Shown here one piece after another: positions 21,116 through 32,847 of a stretch of 64,000 nucleotides of DNA. A program made the translations under genes and the position numbers. The stretch covers positions 4,898,001-4,962,000 of the forward strand of contig OZ020249.1 of the NCBI GenBank assembly GCA_963971285.1, written 5' to 3'. This DNA is from Astropecten irregularis (lineage: Eukaryota > Echinodermata > Asteroidea > Paxillosida > Astropectinidae). How positions within the stretch are numbered: position 1 is the stretch's first letter; each line of letters starts with the position of its first letter. The notes beneath the pieces are model-generated. The model made no database searches. It was not told the origin of the DNA and saw only the letters and a list, made by a program, of their open reading frames with translations.

Positions 21116-21678
21116 TATCATACTTAAGTGTTTGTCAATATACAGATTCATGGGCAAAAATATCAAGGAAGATACAGTAACAGCCATCGGTGAAAATTTC
21201 AGTCCCATACGGTGCCCACCTTTTGAGAAAACAGTGAAAAACAGCCACAGTATTTCTTAAGTCTTTTCTCTTTTATTTTTAGTCATTGAAAAGTGAACAA
21301 AGAAAAATTGACTGGAGCGGGATTCGAACCGGCGACCTCCTGAACACCGTACAGGCGCTCTACCAACTGAGCCATCCAGCCCTATGTTGGTGGTGACCCC
21401 AATAGTCAACTATCCTTGTTCGTTTGGCAGTCAGAAGCCATGAAACCACGCACACACCGCCACACCCCAGGGGTCGTTTCAATGATACACGCAACATTTT
21501 TGATCAAAAAAAGATTTTCGGTCGTTGTTTTACTAATTTCTGGATAAATACACCATTTCAGGCGGAACATTTTTAACGGTATGTTTCTACCACCACCATC
21601 TTCATACCCTGTAAGTTATAGGTAAATCTGTGAACATTTCTGTTTTGGTTTCTTACCAAAGTATGATACTACCTTTAA
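21116..21678. mobile_element. MITE family M1, full length, interrupted by a SINE
   Basis: Starts TTAAAGGTAATATCATAC and ends GTATGATACTACCTTTAA with TTAA at both edges. It lacks the usual central GATCTTTTAAAAGATC; at that point a ~214-bp tRNA-SINE (21281-21494) sits between TTTTATTTTT and CATTTTTGATC. Removing the SINE leaves ~350 bp, the family length. Confidence 0.85.
21281..21494 (-). mobile_element. tRNA-derived SINE, best-preserved copy
   Basis: On the minus strand it has GGCTGGATGGCTCAGTTGG (box A), AGAGCGCCTGTACGGTG, then GGTTCGAATCC (box B) and TCAATTTTTCTTTGTTCAC. About 80 bp lie upstream of box A (GGTTTCATGGCTTCTGACTG, AACGAACAAGGATAG). ATTTTT flanks both sides as a possible short target duplication. 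It is intronic and not a functional tRNA gene, because of its tail and insertion context. Confidence 0.85.
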
Positions 21679-22536
21679 TCATACTGGGATATATGTAAGA
21701 GAAATGGCAGATTTGTTTGCTCTCTCTGCTTGAAATTAAATACGCTGTTTTCTAGCCATGCAGTCAATTTAGCATCTTCATTTTGTTGCAGTGAGTCTCT
21801 TTTGTGTGTATTTTACCACACATAATTATAAAGTTATGACTAGTGAAAGGTTAGGAAATTAATATAATATGTACAGTAGCAAAAGTTATACTTTTCCTGC
21901 AGAACTAGTTTGGATTTTGTTTTTCAACACCCCCCCCCCTAATTGATTAACCATTTTACCCTTCTGTCCATCGTGTTGATCTTCGTCTTATTTTCTATTT
22001 TTGGAGTTCCCTTTTTCACTTGGTGTCAAAATACGGTCCCTCAACGTATTCTGTTCCCCCTCTAAACTAATGGTACACTCCAAGGGGGAGGAGCTTCCAA
22101 CATACTAAGCAATAGCAAAAGATTGACTTTTGGAATGCTACACTCACATCGGAGGGTTGTAAACAGTGCACCCCTAAAAGCATGGTGAAGGGATTTAGCA
22201 GCATGTTTTCATATCAGTGAGTTTTACCCCCAAGAAAAAAAGGTCATTCTGAGGTAAGCAGTGATAGAGTGTAGACGCTGTGTGATGTGATGAGTATTCT
22301 TGGTGCCAACTTGTACTGGTAACCGGTAGTTTTGGTTTTAAGTGTTGTAAATGATGTTCTGAATGTTAGGTGAAGACTAGCTTCCTGCTCTCACATGGCC
22401 ATGGTGGGAGGAAGGACTTCACACTTGCCATTGTTTATGTCCTTGTCTAACACTCTGACAGGCCATAGTACCACGATGACTGTGTTTAGTTCGTTCATTC
22501 ATGAAGACGGTGCTCTGGTGAGCAGACTTGCACTTG
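21679..22536 (+). other. Intron C-E, upstream of the alternative first exon; nothing recognised
   Basis: No repeat end, domain or RNA gene was recognised. The stretch may contain regulatory sequence for the promoter inferred downstream. Confidence 0.4.
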
Positions 22537-22543
22537 TATAAAG
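22537..22543 (+). promoter_or_regulatory. TATAAAG, possible TATA box for the alternative transcript
   Basis: TATAAAG lies about 880 bp upstream of the ATG at 23419. If it is used, the 5' UTR would be long (about 850 nt) unless spliced. The intervening sequence is free of recognised repeats and is less AT-rich than its surroundings. Overlapping ORFs at 22614-23191 have no recognised domain. Weak evidence. Confidence 0.15.
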
Positions 22544-23418
22544 TTGTAGTCCCCCACAACTGAGGATCTAGAGCGGAGCTATTGATGTGAGCGGCTGACT
22601 TCAGATCTGAGACTTGCTTCAGCAGGATCTACAGTCTACACCTTCAGCAGCAGCACCTTTCTGCTGTACTGAGGACAGACGTACAGACTGCATTGCAACT
22701 GAGGCCTCAAATTTCTTAGCAGCCGGCAAGATTTTCCTCAGTGAGTGTCTTGCTAGGCCTATGTCTTGCCAGGGGGAGTACTTTCCCTTGGTGATTTTGG
22801 TTTTACCCTTGGCTACCCAGTCTTTTGGGAATTTCGTCTTTGCTCCACCAGCCCAGGCCCAGCAAGCTTGAGGCAACACTGTCCATTCCATCTGCTGGAG
22901 ACACAGGTCCTAGAGCCTGTCTGACTAGACTGTGATGATGATGAAGTGAATGACCTAGTATTAATGCAGCTCCAGTTCTGTCCTGAGACTAGAAATGCAA
23001 CCACTCCAGAAGAGATAAGCACCAGAATCCCTAAGATAACCTGCTTTTCTTGGACCTATAGGCAGAGTGTTCCTAATCATCAGTCTACTGCCATTACCAT
23101 CAGCCCTATCTGCCCGGAGTTCCAACAGGATTTAGTTTCCAGCTGGAATCCACTTGAGTCTCCTCTTGAAATTATCTCAGATTCCTTTTAGTAGTTCTCG
23201 CTCCAGTAAAATTTTGGACTTCTAAAATGTGTTGCTGGTGATAACTGGAACCGCCTGATGGTTGTCTCCGCTTGTAAACTCTGAACACAAACAAAGTTTT
23301 GAAGAAGGCTTTAAGACAATGCGGAATTGATTCAAACTTTTCAGTTCTCGTTAACTGTCCAACTATCTGATCTGTTGAAATTTCTTTCGGCCGGACCTGA
23401 CTCTTTGCGTTTTGCACG

Positions 23419-23643
23419 ATGGCGAAAGACAGCATCTTGGTCTCGTCGCAGAAGCCGCGGAAGCGCTCCAAGTCCCTGGACCGGCGCTGGCCACGGCGCA
23501 ACAAGACGTCCACGGTACGTTTTGCCGAGGTGTCGGCTCCCATCAAGATATCTCAGCCGTCCCAGCCCAGGAGGATGAATTCGTTCTCCGATTGGGAGAG
23601 CTCATTGCGAGTGGATTCCAAACTTCCTGTAATCAGCCCTCCG
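23419..23643 (+). CDS. RhoGEF, candidate alternative first coding exon (75 codons)
   Basis: ATGG in a fair start context is preceded by an in-frame TGA at 23398-23400, so the start is well defined. The 75 codons end exactly at the donor CCG|GTGAGT, in phase 0. Exon E begins in phase 0, so the two join as ...VISPP|VQRISQY. Exon C also ends in a CCG proline codon. The peptide is basic and serine-rich: RKRSKSLDRR near residues 14-23, KTSTVRFAEV at 29-38, then a P/S-rich stretch. RSKSLD resembles a basophilic-kinase or 14-3-3 site, and TVRF is loosely like a PP1-docking motif; both are guesses. Local base composition is clearly more GC-rich than the flanks. The predicted isoform would lack the DH domain N-terminal to conserved region 3. 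A separate gene spliced to exons beyond the window is the main alternative. Confidence 0.65.
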
Positions 23644-26272
23644 GTGAGTTTAGTTACATTAGGCCCCTATCCTACACCCTTAATTGCAAGAAAACAAAAC
23701 ATTCCTTCTTTAAACTAGACTGGTTGAAAAGAGGGATTGACTTTAGATAATGATGTAAAACCCAGTACTAAGCAGGGGAAAGAACAATTTGTTGTAGATT
23801 TAATGAAATAATAATCAGTTGAATATGCCCTTTGATATTGGAAAATTTTGTACAATGAGCATGATGTAGTTTTTTTTTCATTGTCCTGTAAGTGGACCTA
23901 GTATTAAATAGTAATAAGTAATATGCAGAATTGAACACAATGTCCTTAATTATAGTGATTGATAAAACATGCACTGGACATGCAGAAATTTCATCTTTGG
24001 TTATTTCCTAAATTCCCTTCGCATAACAAATATAATGTGTTCTCATTTCAATGTCAAAATAATGATGATTTTCCTTTATTATTAATCATGACTTTGGTAC
24101 AATTTACATCATCTACCAGTAGTCTTGACAAGTTGACAGCTCCTGGCTGTCAAGAAATGGGCCATCAAAATAAAATGGACTGTTTGTGACAGCTCTCAGC
24201 CTCAGAGGCAACCGGGCTGGTTATTTCTAGGTTTTGCCATTCTTCACTCAGTTCACTGTGAAACTGTCAACTCTCTGCTCATAAATTCCCATGAAAACAT
24301 CCATTAATACATGGATTTGTTTAATGAGAGATGAATAGGGCCTAGTCAATTCATGGTCAATTTACCCATTCTCTCCTAGTGGTGACTAAAATCCATCATG
24401 TAATGTAATGTTATACCATAGAGGAACTCTACTGATCAAGCTCTGATATTCTGATAATTTTGCTGGAAATCCCCCCAGTCGGCCAGTATTTAGCAGTAAG
24501 GGCAGAGTCAGTTGCCATTAACATGCCATGACTAACCAGATAATTCTCATTGTAGTCACCATGGAATGCCAGTGTTGAAATGAACACAACATGTACTGTA
24601 CATAGCCAGAACAGAGTGCCGCTGCGTTGTTGTATTGTCAGGGGGATCGCTCATACATTCAGATGGAATTTACATCTGCAAGTCATTTTTAAACACCAAT
24701 TCCAGAGTCATAACTCTGGCCGCTGAATGTAACATACAGGGATATCTATTCCAATAATCAGGTCTTAGTTCCTGTGTGTCTCTCTCTCGTGGGATGTAGT
24801 CCTGCAACTTGAAGGATTTCAGTCACTAATGAATGTGGGTGTTCTATTCCCGGAATATCGAAGAGTGAACTTGTGTAAGGATGAGGAGAGGAAATCCTGT
24901 TTGGTGTTTATCATGTGTGGTCCTCTCAGATTTCCCTCTCTGCTCCTTACTTCCCTGTTTCCAAGGATGGAAGTTGCACCCATGACAGCCTCAGGGCTGC
25001 CTTCTCTTATCACCTTGTACAGGAAGGAAGTGGACCTAACACGTTTAACCTGTGGGTGATTTGGATGCACAATAATCATCCGTGCCTAATCCCAATTAAT
25101 TGCTTGAGTTCACTCATTAGAGCCTGGAGGGGCTAAAGGTGTACAATTGGACCAACCTGTCAATGATGTTCAAGGTGTTCCTTGCTAAGCAAACTAGCTA
25201 AGCAAAATTAAGTTGCTCTGCCAATTTGTTTGTTTCACGCTAAAGACAAGTACTGCATGTTGGGTTCTCTACAGTTTGGCAATACTCTGTTGTTCTCTGA
25301 AAATGATCGTGCTTGAGACTAGCTCTTGGAGCTTGGAATCTGGCCTGAGCCCCTTACACTTGACAGCCTCCCTACCCCTTCCCAAATCTGTAAACCCCCC
25401 TCCCTTCTGCTTCTGTATGCTTCCACCTATCGGCTCCACTTGTTTTTCACGCTTATGTACTCCGTTTGAAGTTAAACCTTATTGATAAGTTGAAGGGGAC
25501 TAGCATAAATTGTCTTTGGCAAATTGTGAGCTAGAACTTTCTTGTAGAAAAGACATATCTTAATGTCTGTTGAAATTCTTGAAGAGCACTTATTAGTCAG
25601 CGAATGATAAGTTGACGGAGAAATTAGAGAAGCAGTGGGTAGGAGGCTAATGTTTCAGGTCAACTAGGGACTGGGGCAATGCAGGAAAGGCAATGACCAG
25701 TTCCTGCAATGAGGCAATGACCAACAGGGCTCTCTTGCTGCGACCAAGGGCACCAAAGCAATTGGCCAAGGGCACCAAGGCAATGACCGGTCAGCAGAGG
25801 TGTAAACTATGAAGGTGGTGGTCATTGCTTACTTGAAGTTCAGGCCCGAGCAAAATTCACATGCTGACCGCCAGGGCCATGGAAACATAAAAAGAACAAA
25901 GCACACAAGAGAGAATCCGTCCACTTAAAAAAAATCCTTCAGAAACAAATTTGTTGCCAGGCAACAACTTTGACCAGACATTTTGATAAACCATTCATTC
26001 TCACACCTAATTCAAGCAAAGTGACAAAAATCACAGGTGCTGTAGAGGAATAGAGGATTTTTTTCTTTGAGGCCCATGTAGTTTTTTTATTTTTAGTATC
26101 TTCAAGGACAGTCTGGAGGGGAGTGAAGACCAATACAATTTGACCAAGGCTTCTTAGTAGTGATGCAGCATGCAGGAAAGATCCCCTGACTGACCTGCTG
26201 AAGCAATTACTGTTAGTGTTGGTTAACTTGGATTTTCATATTATTAGATCTGCAGGCATTGCTGCCAATAGC
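23644..26272 (+). other. Intron C-E after the alternative exon; no gene recognised
   Basis: It begins with donor GTGAGTTTAG. The ORFs at 24819-25485 overlap on both strands and show no domain. The only notable item is the minisatellite-like patch at 25676-25797. Confidence 0.5.
25676..25797 (+). repeat. Short cluster of GGCAATGACC / GGGCACCAAGG units
   Basis: GGCAATGACC or GGCAATGCA words occur several times, with GGGCACCAAAGCAATTGGCC and GGGCACCAAGGCAATGACC at the end. The last unit equals the 21-bp unit of the array at 63645-64000. The spacing is irregular. Confidence 0.7.
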
Positions 26273-26443
26273 ACTCCGCACTGAGGTCGAGTGATATGGC
26301 CATCGCGTGCATATACAAAATCCCCAGATGTCAAACAAACTTAACGCATGCACGTAGCCTACATGCACACAAGCATACCCTCACACATTTGCATTGTTTG
26401 TCTGAGATCCAGTGTGCTATTTTTTAGTGCAGAGCGTTATTGC
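26273..26443. mobile_element. MITE with AATAGCACT..GCACT ends, second copy
   Basis: The left GCCAATAGCACTCCGCACT is inverted on the right as AGTGCAGAGCGTTATTGCC. Internal CGTGCATATAC and GCATGCACG words and the ATTGTTTGTCTGAG block are shared in inverted form with the copy at 13719. Confidence 0.65.
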
Positions 26444-27655
26444 CATGGTCACAGAGATTTAGTAATAGGGTATGGTTCCGAAGAAAAGACCTTTTAAAAT
26501 TTGGAAATAGTATTCAGCTTTGTACAATCTTTGGGAAGTAGTTGCCACTGCAGTGTGACAGATGTCCTTTTCTTCGTACAAAACAATTGAACATTGCAAA
26601 TTCTGCAAGATACAAGATTTTATTGTATTTTATTTTATCCGAACATGACCGAGAATCCTTTTCATTTCCAGTGTAACTAATCAAGGTGTAGGTTTTGTAG
26701 GCCTATCCGTAGATTTTGTCTCAATTGGTCATTTGATTATTTCCGATCAGATAGGTTGTATTATTTGGATGGGCAGGCAGCTTGGCAAAAAAAGACACTG
26801 GTCCCCACTAAACTCAAGGTTCTGGAAATGATGGGGACCGACTTTTTACTCCCCATGTATCTGAATGTCACTCTGAACCTCCAAATTCCTTTTGTTATTT
26901 CACAGGATTTTGTAGGACTTTTTTCACGTAGAGATTTAACCCCTGTAGTACCCCTGTAGTACGCATGCGCAAAACAACGCGCGCATGCTCACAATTGCGT
27001 GCGCTGTTGACTTGAAGACCGGTTCTCCAAAGTTTCCCATTGCATTATGCCGATTTGGGGCTTGTCAATTTGAAATGTTAGTCATGGTCTAGTTCCAGGC
27101 AATGTAAAATGCAAATGTTCAGCTTCTCTGCTAGTCTAGTAGTAGTACTAGTTTTATTTCCAGATTCGGGACAGGAATCTTACCGGCACCCCTAGTAGAG
27201 AATTAGAGATCACTTTATTTGATTGATTTGAAGGATTGAGTATGTTCTCTATGAGCCTGACCCAAATATTATATCTTGTCCCGTAAGGATTTCATGACAA
27301 CACGCAGCGATAACTGTGCACAGTTTCGAGTTGGACCCGACTCCCAAGCAGACTGTAAATCCAATTGTACCTTGAAGTTGAGGAGAGAGTTAACCAAAAA
27401 AAAAACACCCAGCCAATGCCAAGAGGGCAGTGGGGTCGAGGTAGCAACCCCCTGCTGGGGAGTAGCTGGAGGGGGAAGGCCAGGCAATTGGAACATTTTC
27501 TCCTTTTTTTTCTATTTACAAACTGAGGTGGATTTATTCGCATTTAGTTCTTGTGTTTCTCTCTCCTCATGTCCTGATTCATTTCACGAAGCCAAATCAT
27601 TTCTGTCATCGTTGCCGAGAGAATGAAAGTATGAAACTCTTGGCAAATTTAGCCC

Positions 27656-27801
27656 TTAAAGGTAATATCATACTTTGGTTTTTATCAAAGAAATACAGAT
27701 TCATGGGCAAAAATATCAAGACAGATACGGTAACAGTCATCTGTGAAAATTTCAGTTCCATACGGTGCCCACTTTTTGAGAAAAACAGTGAAAAACAGCC
27801 A
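27656..27801 (+). mobile_element. MITE family M1, truncated copy
   Basis: Starts TTAAAGGTAATATCATACTT and runs through GATTCATGGGCAAAAATATC and CATACGGTGCCCAC. It stops at AAAACAGCCATTTTGGG, where other copies continue CACAGTATTT. Confidence 0.85.
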
Positions 27802-27818
27802 TTTTGGGACCCCCTGCG

Positions 27819-27837
27819 TTAAACAAACAGGCCCTTA
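27819..27837. mobile_element. End fragment of the AAACAAACAGGCCC element
   Basis: TTAAACAAACAGGCCCTTA matches the right end of the palindromic MITE at 37739-37871. No left end is visible. It directly follows the truncated M1 copy. Confidence 0.4.
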
Positions 27838-29062
27838 GATAAAACACGCACAACGAAATTCTCTGCAATTTTGCTCAAACAAATTGTTCCTTTTTTGGTC
27901 AAATGGAACATGAAATATTAAACACTACTTACAGAAGTTTGAGTCAATTAGATTATGCATTTTTTTATTAAGGCAATTTTATTCGCCATACTCGAGGGAA
28001 TTGCAGAACTTTGTTACTTTTGCACGGTCAAAGAAAGACAAAAATATGGCGAGTTGTCCATTATTATTATTATTATGTCAGCTTTCTTCACAGTCAATTT
28101 GCTCCAATTTGGTTCCCAGCGTGATACTTGAATTGAGAAACCCTGGGTCGAATTATCCAATAAGAACAGCCACTGCTTCAACCCGGTGAAGTAGGGTGGT
28201 GAACCCTTGGTGCCAAATAATGATGACCAGTGTGATTTGTAGTAGGAGAGGGTTATGTGTACATATTGTACATGTAGGGTGTGTACATGTACATGTACAA
28301 GTTCATTGACACACACACACTGCCATTTGGTGGTTTTGGGTTTCAACATTTCTGAGCGTGACTCGGCCCCGACCATTACAAGGTGCCTCCTTGTTCACTT
28401 GATAAAGAAAATAACTGACTTACTGGAGGGAGGATTATGAGGACAGTGATTCATCCTTGAAATATCTCCAATTTTGTTTTCTTCTTCTTCCTCTCATCTG
28501 GTAAAGCAATCCCATGCTTGATGGGCGATGAGAGAGACCTATTTCTCTTCTTATATAGGAATCATTATAATTTTATCAAGGCAATACATGTATTCATTTG
28601 GATCCAATTTCTCGTCATGAGTCATTTGTGTATGTTAAATGCATTTTGAAGTGGTGTCGAAAGAGTTATAGTAGGACTAGTCTGTCGTTTTTTCTTGTAG
28701 CCCTGGTATTATAATGTAAGCCTACCATTTTGCTGTTGCATTTTGCTGGTTTTTTTTTATCAATTGTCAGAAGTGTAAGTTTTAAACGCCAATGGATTCT
28801 TTGTTTATTCATTATTTTTGTTTGTTTATTTGTGTAATTTCCATTCATACAAATTGAAAAAGTGGCTGAGTCACTGATAATAATGTCTGCCATTGCACAG
28901 ATAGTATGCATTGCTTTTGCAATTCTCTAAAAATTGTCTATAATTTACATATTGGACTTAAGGCCTGATGAATTTGTTTCTTAAATTCTTTTTGTATTGC
29001 TTGTCTAATTTCCATCCATACAAAACGTGACTGAGATGCTCATTAACCCTTGAACGATACAA
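27838..29062 (+). other. Intron C-E; no gene recognised
   Basis: Contains short ATT and GTACAT simple repeats (near 28060 and 28255-28300) and a (CA)n patch at 28310. No domain was recognised in the ORFs. Confidence 0.5.
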
Positions 29063-29196
29063 TAGGTGCATTCGTTTAGCTCCCCCGGGTCGACACCAGT
29101 CAACCTCGTCACCATTCTCTTGCTTGTTTTGTGCAGTAAAACACGACCATTCCCAGAAAGAGCTGACCCGGGGGGAGCTTAACGAATACACCCTAG
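29063..29196. mobile_element. Small MITE with TAGGTGCATTCGTTTAGCTC ends, ~134 bp
   Basis: The left TAGGTGCATTCGTTTAGCTC then CCCCGGGTC is mirrored on the right by GACCCGGGGGGAGC and TTAACGAATACACCCTA. These are about 29-bp inverted repeats with few mismatches. One copy was seen. Confidence 0.75.
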
Positions 29197-29981
29197 TATA
29201 AGTGCTGGTAGTCCGCCCAAATATTTTTTTCTTCATTTCCAAGTCTGGCTAGGTCTTGAAAGACTCTGGATGGCATAGAGTAAAGTAGGCCAGTTGTAAC
29301 AGACTGGTTTTTTTTTAGAATTATTAATACTACTGCTACTAGGAAGTGCTAAGTACTAGAAAGTGCATTAACAATTCTACAAACATACAAAATGCCGGAA
29401 ATAATTTCTTTGAAAAATTCACTTGGAAATCTAGATCAGAAATAAATTGTGACCAGTAATACAAATTGGTAGTGTCAGGCAAGAGGTGTGACCAGTTGCC
29501 CCATTCACTGTCATAGGAGTCAACTTGACATGTGCCAGTTTGGATTAGAGGAAAGTTAACTTCCTGTTTGACCATAGAGCTAGGAACAGACTCTATGGTT
29601 TGACTGACAAGTCTGACACCATTAAATTGGGTTTGGCATGATATTATTGGCCTAGTACACCTCCATCCTGTGATTACTATGAGGGCCACACCACTCGCCC
29701 AACAGCACCTTGCTGGGTGACCAGAACAGAAACTATACAGGATACCAACCAGTACCAGCCCAAATATTTTCAGGTGATGACTATTTGACAGTGTGACTGG
29801 TTCCTTGCTTGGTTGTGATTTTTGCTTAGTGTGAACCTGAAAACTTGCTAAGCTTCCTTCCTGAGATTTCACTTTGGACTTCCTGTGTGTATACACACAC
29901 ACTGCCCTGCATGTGTGTATATCCATGTAGTTAATTAGTTTGATAATTAGGTGGAAGTGATTTGACTACAATTGAGATCCT

Positions 29982-31802
29982 GACCCCGTTCCCACTAGAT
30001 CCACCAATTGGGGGATCTGATCCACCTTTTGCCAAATTGCCGGATCAGATCCCCCAATTGGTGGATCAAGCGTGTAGTGGGGACGCAAACCGTTATAAGG
30101 TGGATCAGGATCTGATCCACCTTTCTTGATCCACCTCCAGAGTAGGATACAGATCCCCCAATTGGTGGATCAGATCCGGCAATTGGATTATCACGATAAG
30201 TGGAAACGCAAAAGGTGGATCTGATCCGGCAATTTTACCTGTCAATATCCGGCCTGTACACGAGTGGCGCGAAAATGTTGCGGTTTCGTGAAAGAAGACT
30301 TCGGCCATGTACATGTAGATTATGTGACAATCCGCAACGGGCTTGACATACACTATAAACAACAACTAAACTACTGTAAAATCTGTAGTGTGTGCATCAT
30401 GCATGTAGCTACACATGTATTAAAATCATGGAGGAAGGAAATCGTACAAGTAGACACGCATTTCATTTGAGATTTTGTTCCTTTTTTGCATTTTGCGAGC
30501 TTACTTTGATCGACTGCTTTGGAAAACACGAGGTATTTCACCCCGAACTGCCCGAAAGTAAACAGGGCGGATCGAACCAATTTCAGGCCAATTTGGGGGG
30601 TGACAGAAAAGTAAAATAGAACATTATATTTATTGGAATCAATTAATACCCATAAAATAAAAAGAGAACAGAGCAAAATGATTTCATAGATTATGTTAGT
30701 GCGATTTATCAGAGTCTTATATCATGAAAGAAAGGGGATAATATTTTAGTTGCCGATTTAATTATTTTATGGTTTATCTATTCCCCCTGCGTAGAATGGA
30801 TTGGTCCAAAATGGCTGTGCAACCACGTGCTGGATTTTGTAATATTCTCCGAAGTTCTGAGTTGATAAAAAATGTCTTTTTATCATCATAATCATTGAGA
30901 ATGAAATTTATATTTCGTGTGCTTTGTCAATTTGTTATTTTAAAGAATAAATACGCCCATTCGTACTTAAGTTCGACCCCAATAAAATCCTGAAACGAAC
31001 GTCCAGATCGGCACAGTGCATGCATTTTCACAAGGTACGTGAAATTTTTGTGTGTCCATCCAACAAATAATTATGTTTCGGTGATCTTTGTGACGGAAAA
31101 TAACTCAAAATACATCATTTATCATTTATTTTAAAGCACTAAAACATGCTGGGGTACACAAATATGACAAATATTCAATAATTTGTACATTATTCCTGAA
31201 CTAAACGATCGCTAAAATGGTAAACATGTGAAGAGCCGTCACCCCGGCCCGTTACTGAGCGACGATCTAGTACTTTCGTTTCACCCTCGTCAAAATGTGA
31301 GAATTAACCAAACAAAAATGGCCTTTAAAACCTTCCCCGATATTTCATCAAAAATAAAACTTTGTCTGCATTAATTCATGGTGATATTTTAACAGACTAG
31401 TTTATGCAAGGATTAGGCCATCTTAGCTCGAAAAACTTGATCAAATTTTGGCACGCTGTAACTGAAGACGTTGTAGGAATGATCTTTACGCTCTCCGATC
31501 TGTTACACACAGTTTGTTTCAGCGGGCCGCGGGACAGACATAACATTCTGGCGGCCATTCACGTGGCCGATCGCCCATGGGTCTTGCTTTGGAACACGCT
31601 GATCATGCCTACCCAGCATGGAAAGCAGAACGCGCGCTCTCCCTGTCAACTCTGACCTTTTAAGACTCGACACTTCCGCTTAAAAAGGAGGATCAAGCTC
31701 GAGTGGGAACGCGACTTGCGGTTTTGTTGTGGGTAGATAACGATCATTAAAAATGCCGGATCTTGATCCACCTTTCCCCAAAACAAGTGGGAACGCGGTC
31801 CC
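29982..31802. mobile_element. 1.8-kb fold-back element, GGATC-rich ends
   Basis: The left GACCCCGTTCCCACT and the right AGTGGGAACGCGGTC are inverted repeats. The first ~250 bp are packed with GGTGGATCAGATCC and CCAATTGGGGGATC words that are inverted within the same arm. The right arm has GGATCTTGATCCACC. Secondary AGTGGAAACGC and AGTGGGGACGC words (about 30095 and 30197) resemble the terminal motif. The 1.4-kb interior encodes nothing recognisable. One copy was seen. Confidence 0.7.
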
Positions 31803-31978
31803 TGTTTTACTCAAACCACAAACTATTAACACCTCATTGAGCTTTCCCAGCAGGCCCCCAAAATAGACTAGTAGTAGGCATGGGAAGTTATTTGCTGCTC
31901 ATTTGAGTGTGTCCAATAAAATGTCTGTGTCAGTCAAATGAGTGAACTCATTCAACTACATATTGGTTGAAGATCTCG

Positions 31979-32345
31979 TAAAGGTAGTATCATACTTTGG
32001 TTTTTGTCAAAGAAATACAGATTCATGGGCAAAAATATCAAGGAAGATACAATAACAGTCATCTGTGAAATTTTTCAGTCCCATATGATGCCCACGTTTT
32101 GAGAAAACAGTGAAAAACGGCCACAGTATTTTTTTAAAAGTCTTTGCTCTTTTATTTTTGATCTTTTAAAAGATCAAAAAGATTTTCGGTCGTTGTTTTA
32201 CTCATTTCTGGATGAATACACCATTTCAGGCGGAAAAATGTTAACGGTATATTTCTACCACCACCATCTTCATACCCTGTAAGTTATACGTAAATCTGTG
32301 AACAATTCTGTTTGGGTTTCTTACCAAAGTATGATACTACCTTTT
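31979..32345. mobile_element. MITE family M1, full-length copy
   Basis: Starts AAAGGTAGTATCATACTTTG and ends GTATGATACTACCTTTTAA. The centre TTGATCTTTTAAAAGATC is intact. The left edge lacks a clean TTAA (CGTAAAGG). Confidence 0.9.
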
Positions 32346-32847
32346 AATAAAAGGTCATTGGCCAACACAATGTAATTTCTTTGAACTTCTCACCTCACTA
32401 TTGAAAAAAAATGTGGAAATCATGGATCATTGCTGAAGTTGAGAATTAATTTGAGAAGAGTGTCTTCTCTTTCAATTTCTTCAGATGTTCACAGATGCGA
32501 TGAGGCATATTATTGGGTTGGGGCAAGATTTAATATTTCTTGACATTGAAGTCACCACCTGTATTATTCATTTATGACTTTTTAGTTGCACACAAATTGT
32601 AAGCGTGGCAGCCGGCCAGAGCCCAACACTGACCATTTGACCAGCATTGACCCCTGGACCAGTACATTTCCATTTTTTTTCCACTCAAAGCATTTTACTA
32701 TCATAATGTACGTAATGTTGCTGGCATTTAATGTGCTGTATTCTTAGTAAGGACCACCCAAAGTAAAGTGTTATTGTTTTGGCATTGTGACTGAGACCAT
32801 GGTGATATGCATATGAGATGGTTGTACCAGTAGACCACAAACTATTA

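Noticed and set aside
21300-21385. tRNA gene on the minus strand
   Set aside because: The tRNA-like part is better preserved than at 10318, but the upstream and tail sequences are those of the SINE and it lies inside a MITE.
22614-22891. Overlapping 85-aa and 90-aa ORFs on opposite strands
   Set aside because: No domain on either strand. The region may be 5' UTR of the alternative transcript, but nothing shows translation.
29339-29926. 195-aa minus-strand ORF, the longest in the window
   Set aside because: No recognisable domain, no splice or promoter support and mixed composition; a chance ORF in a 51-kb intron is plausible.
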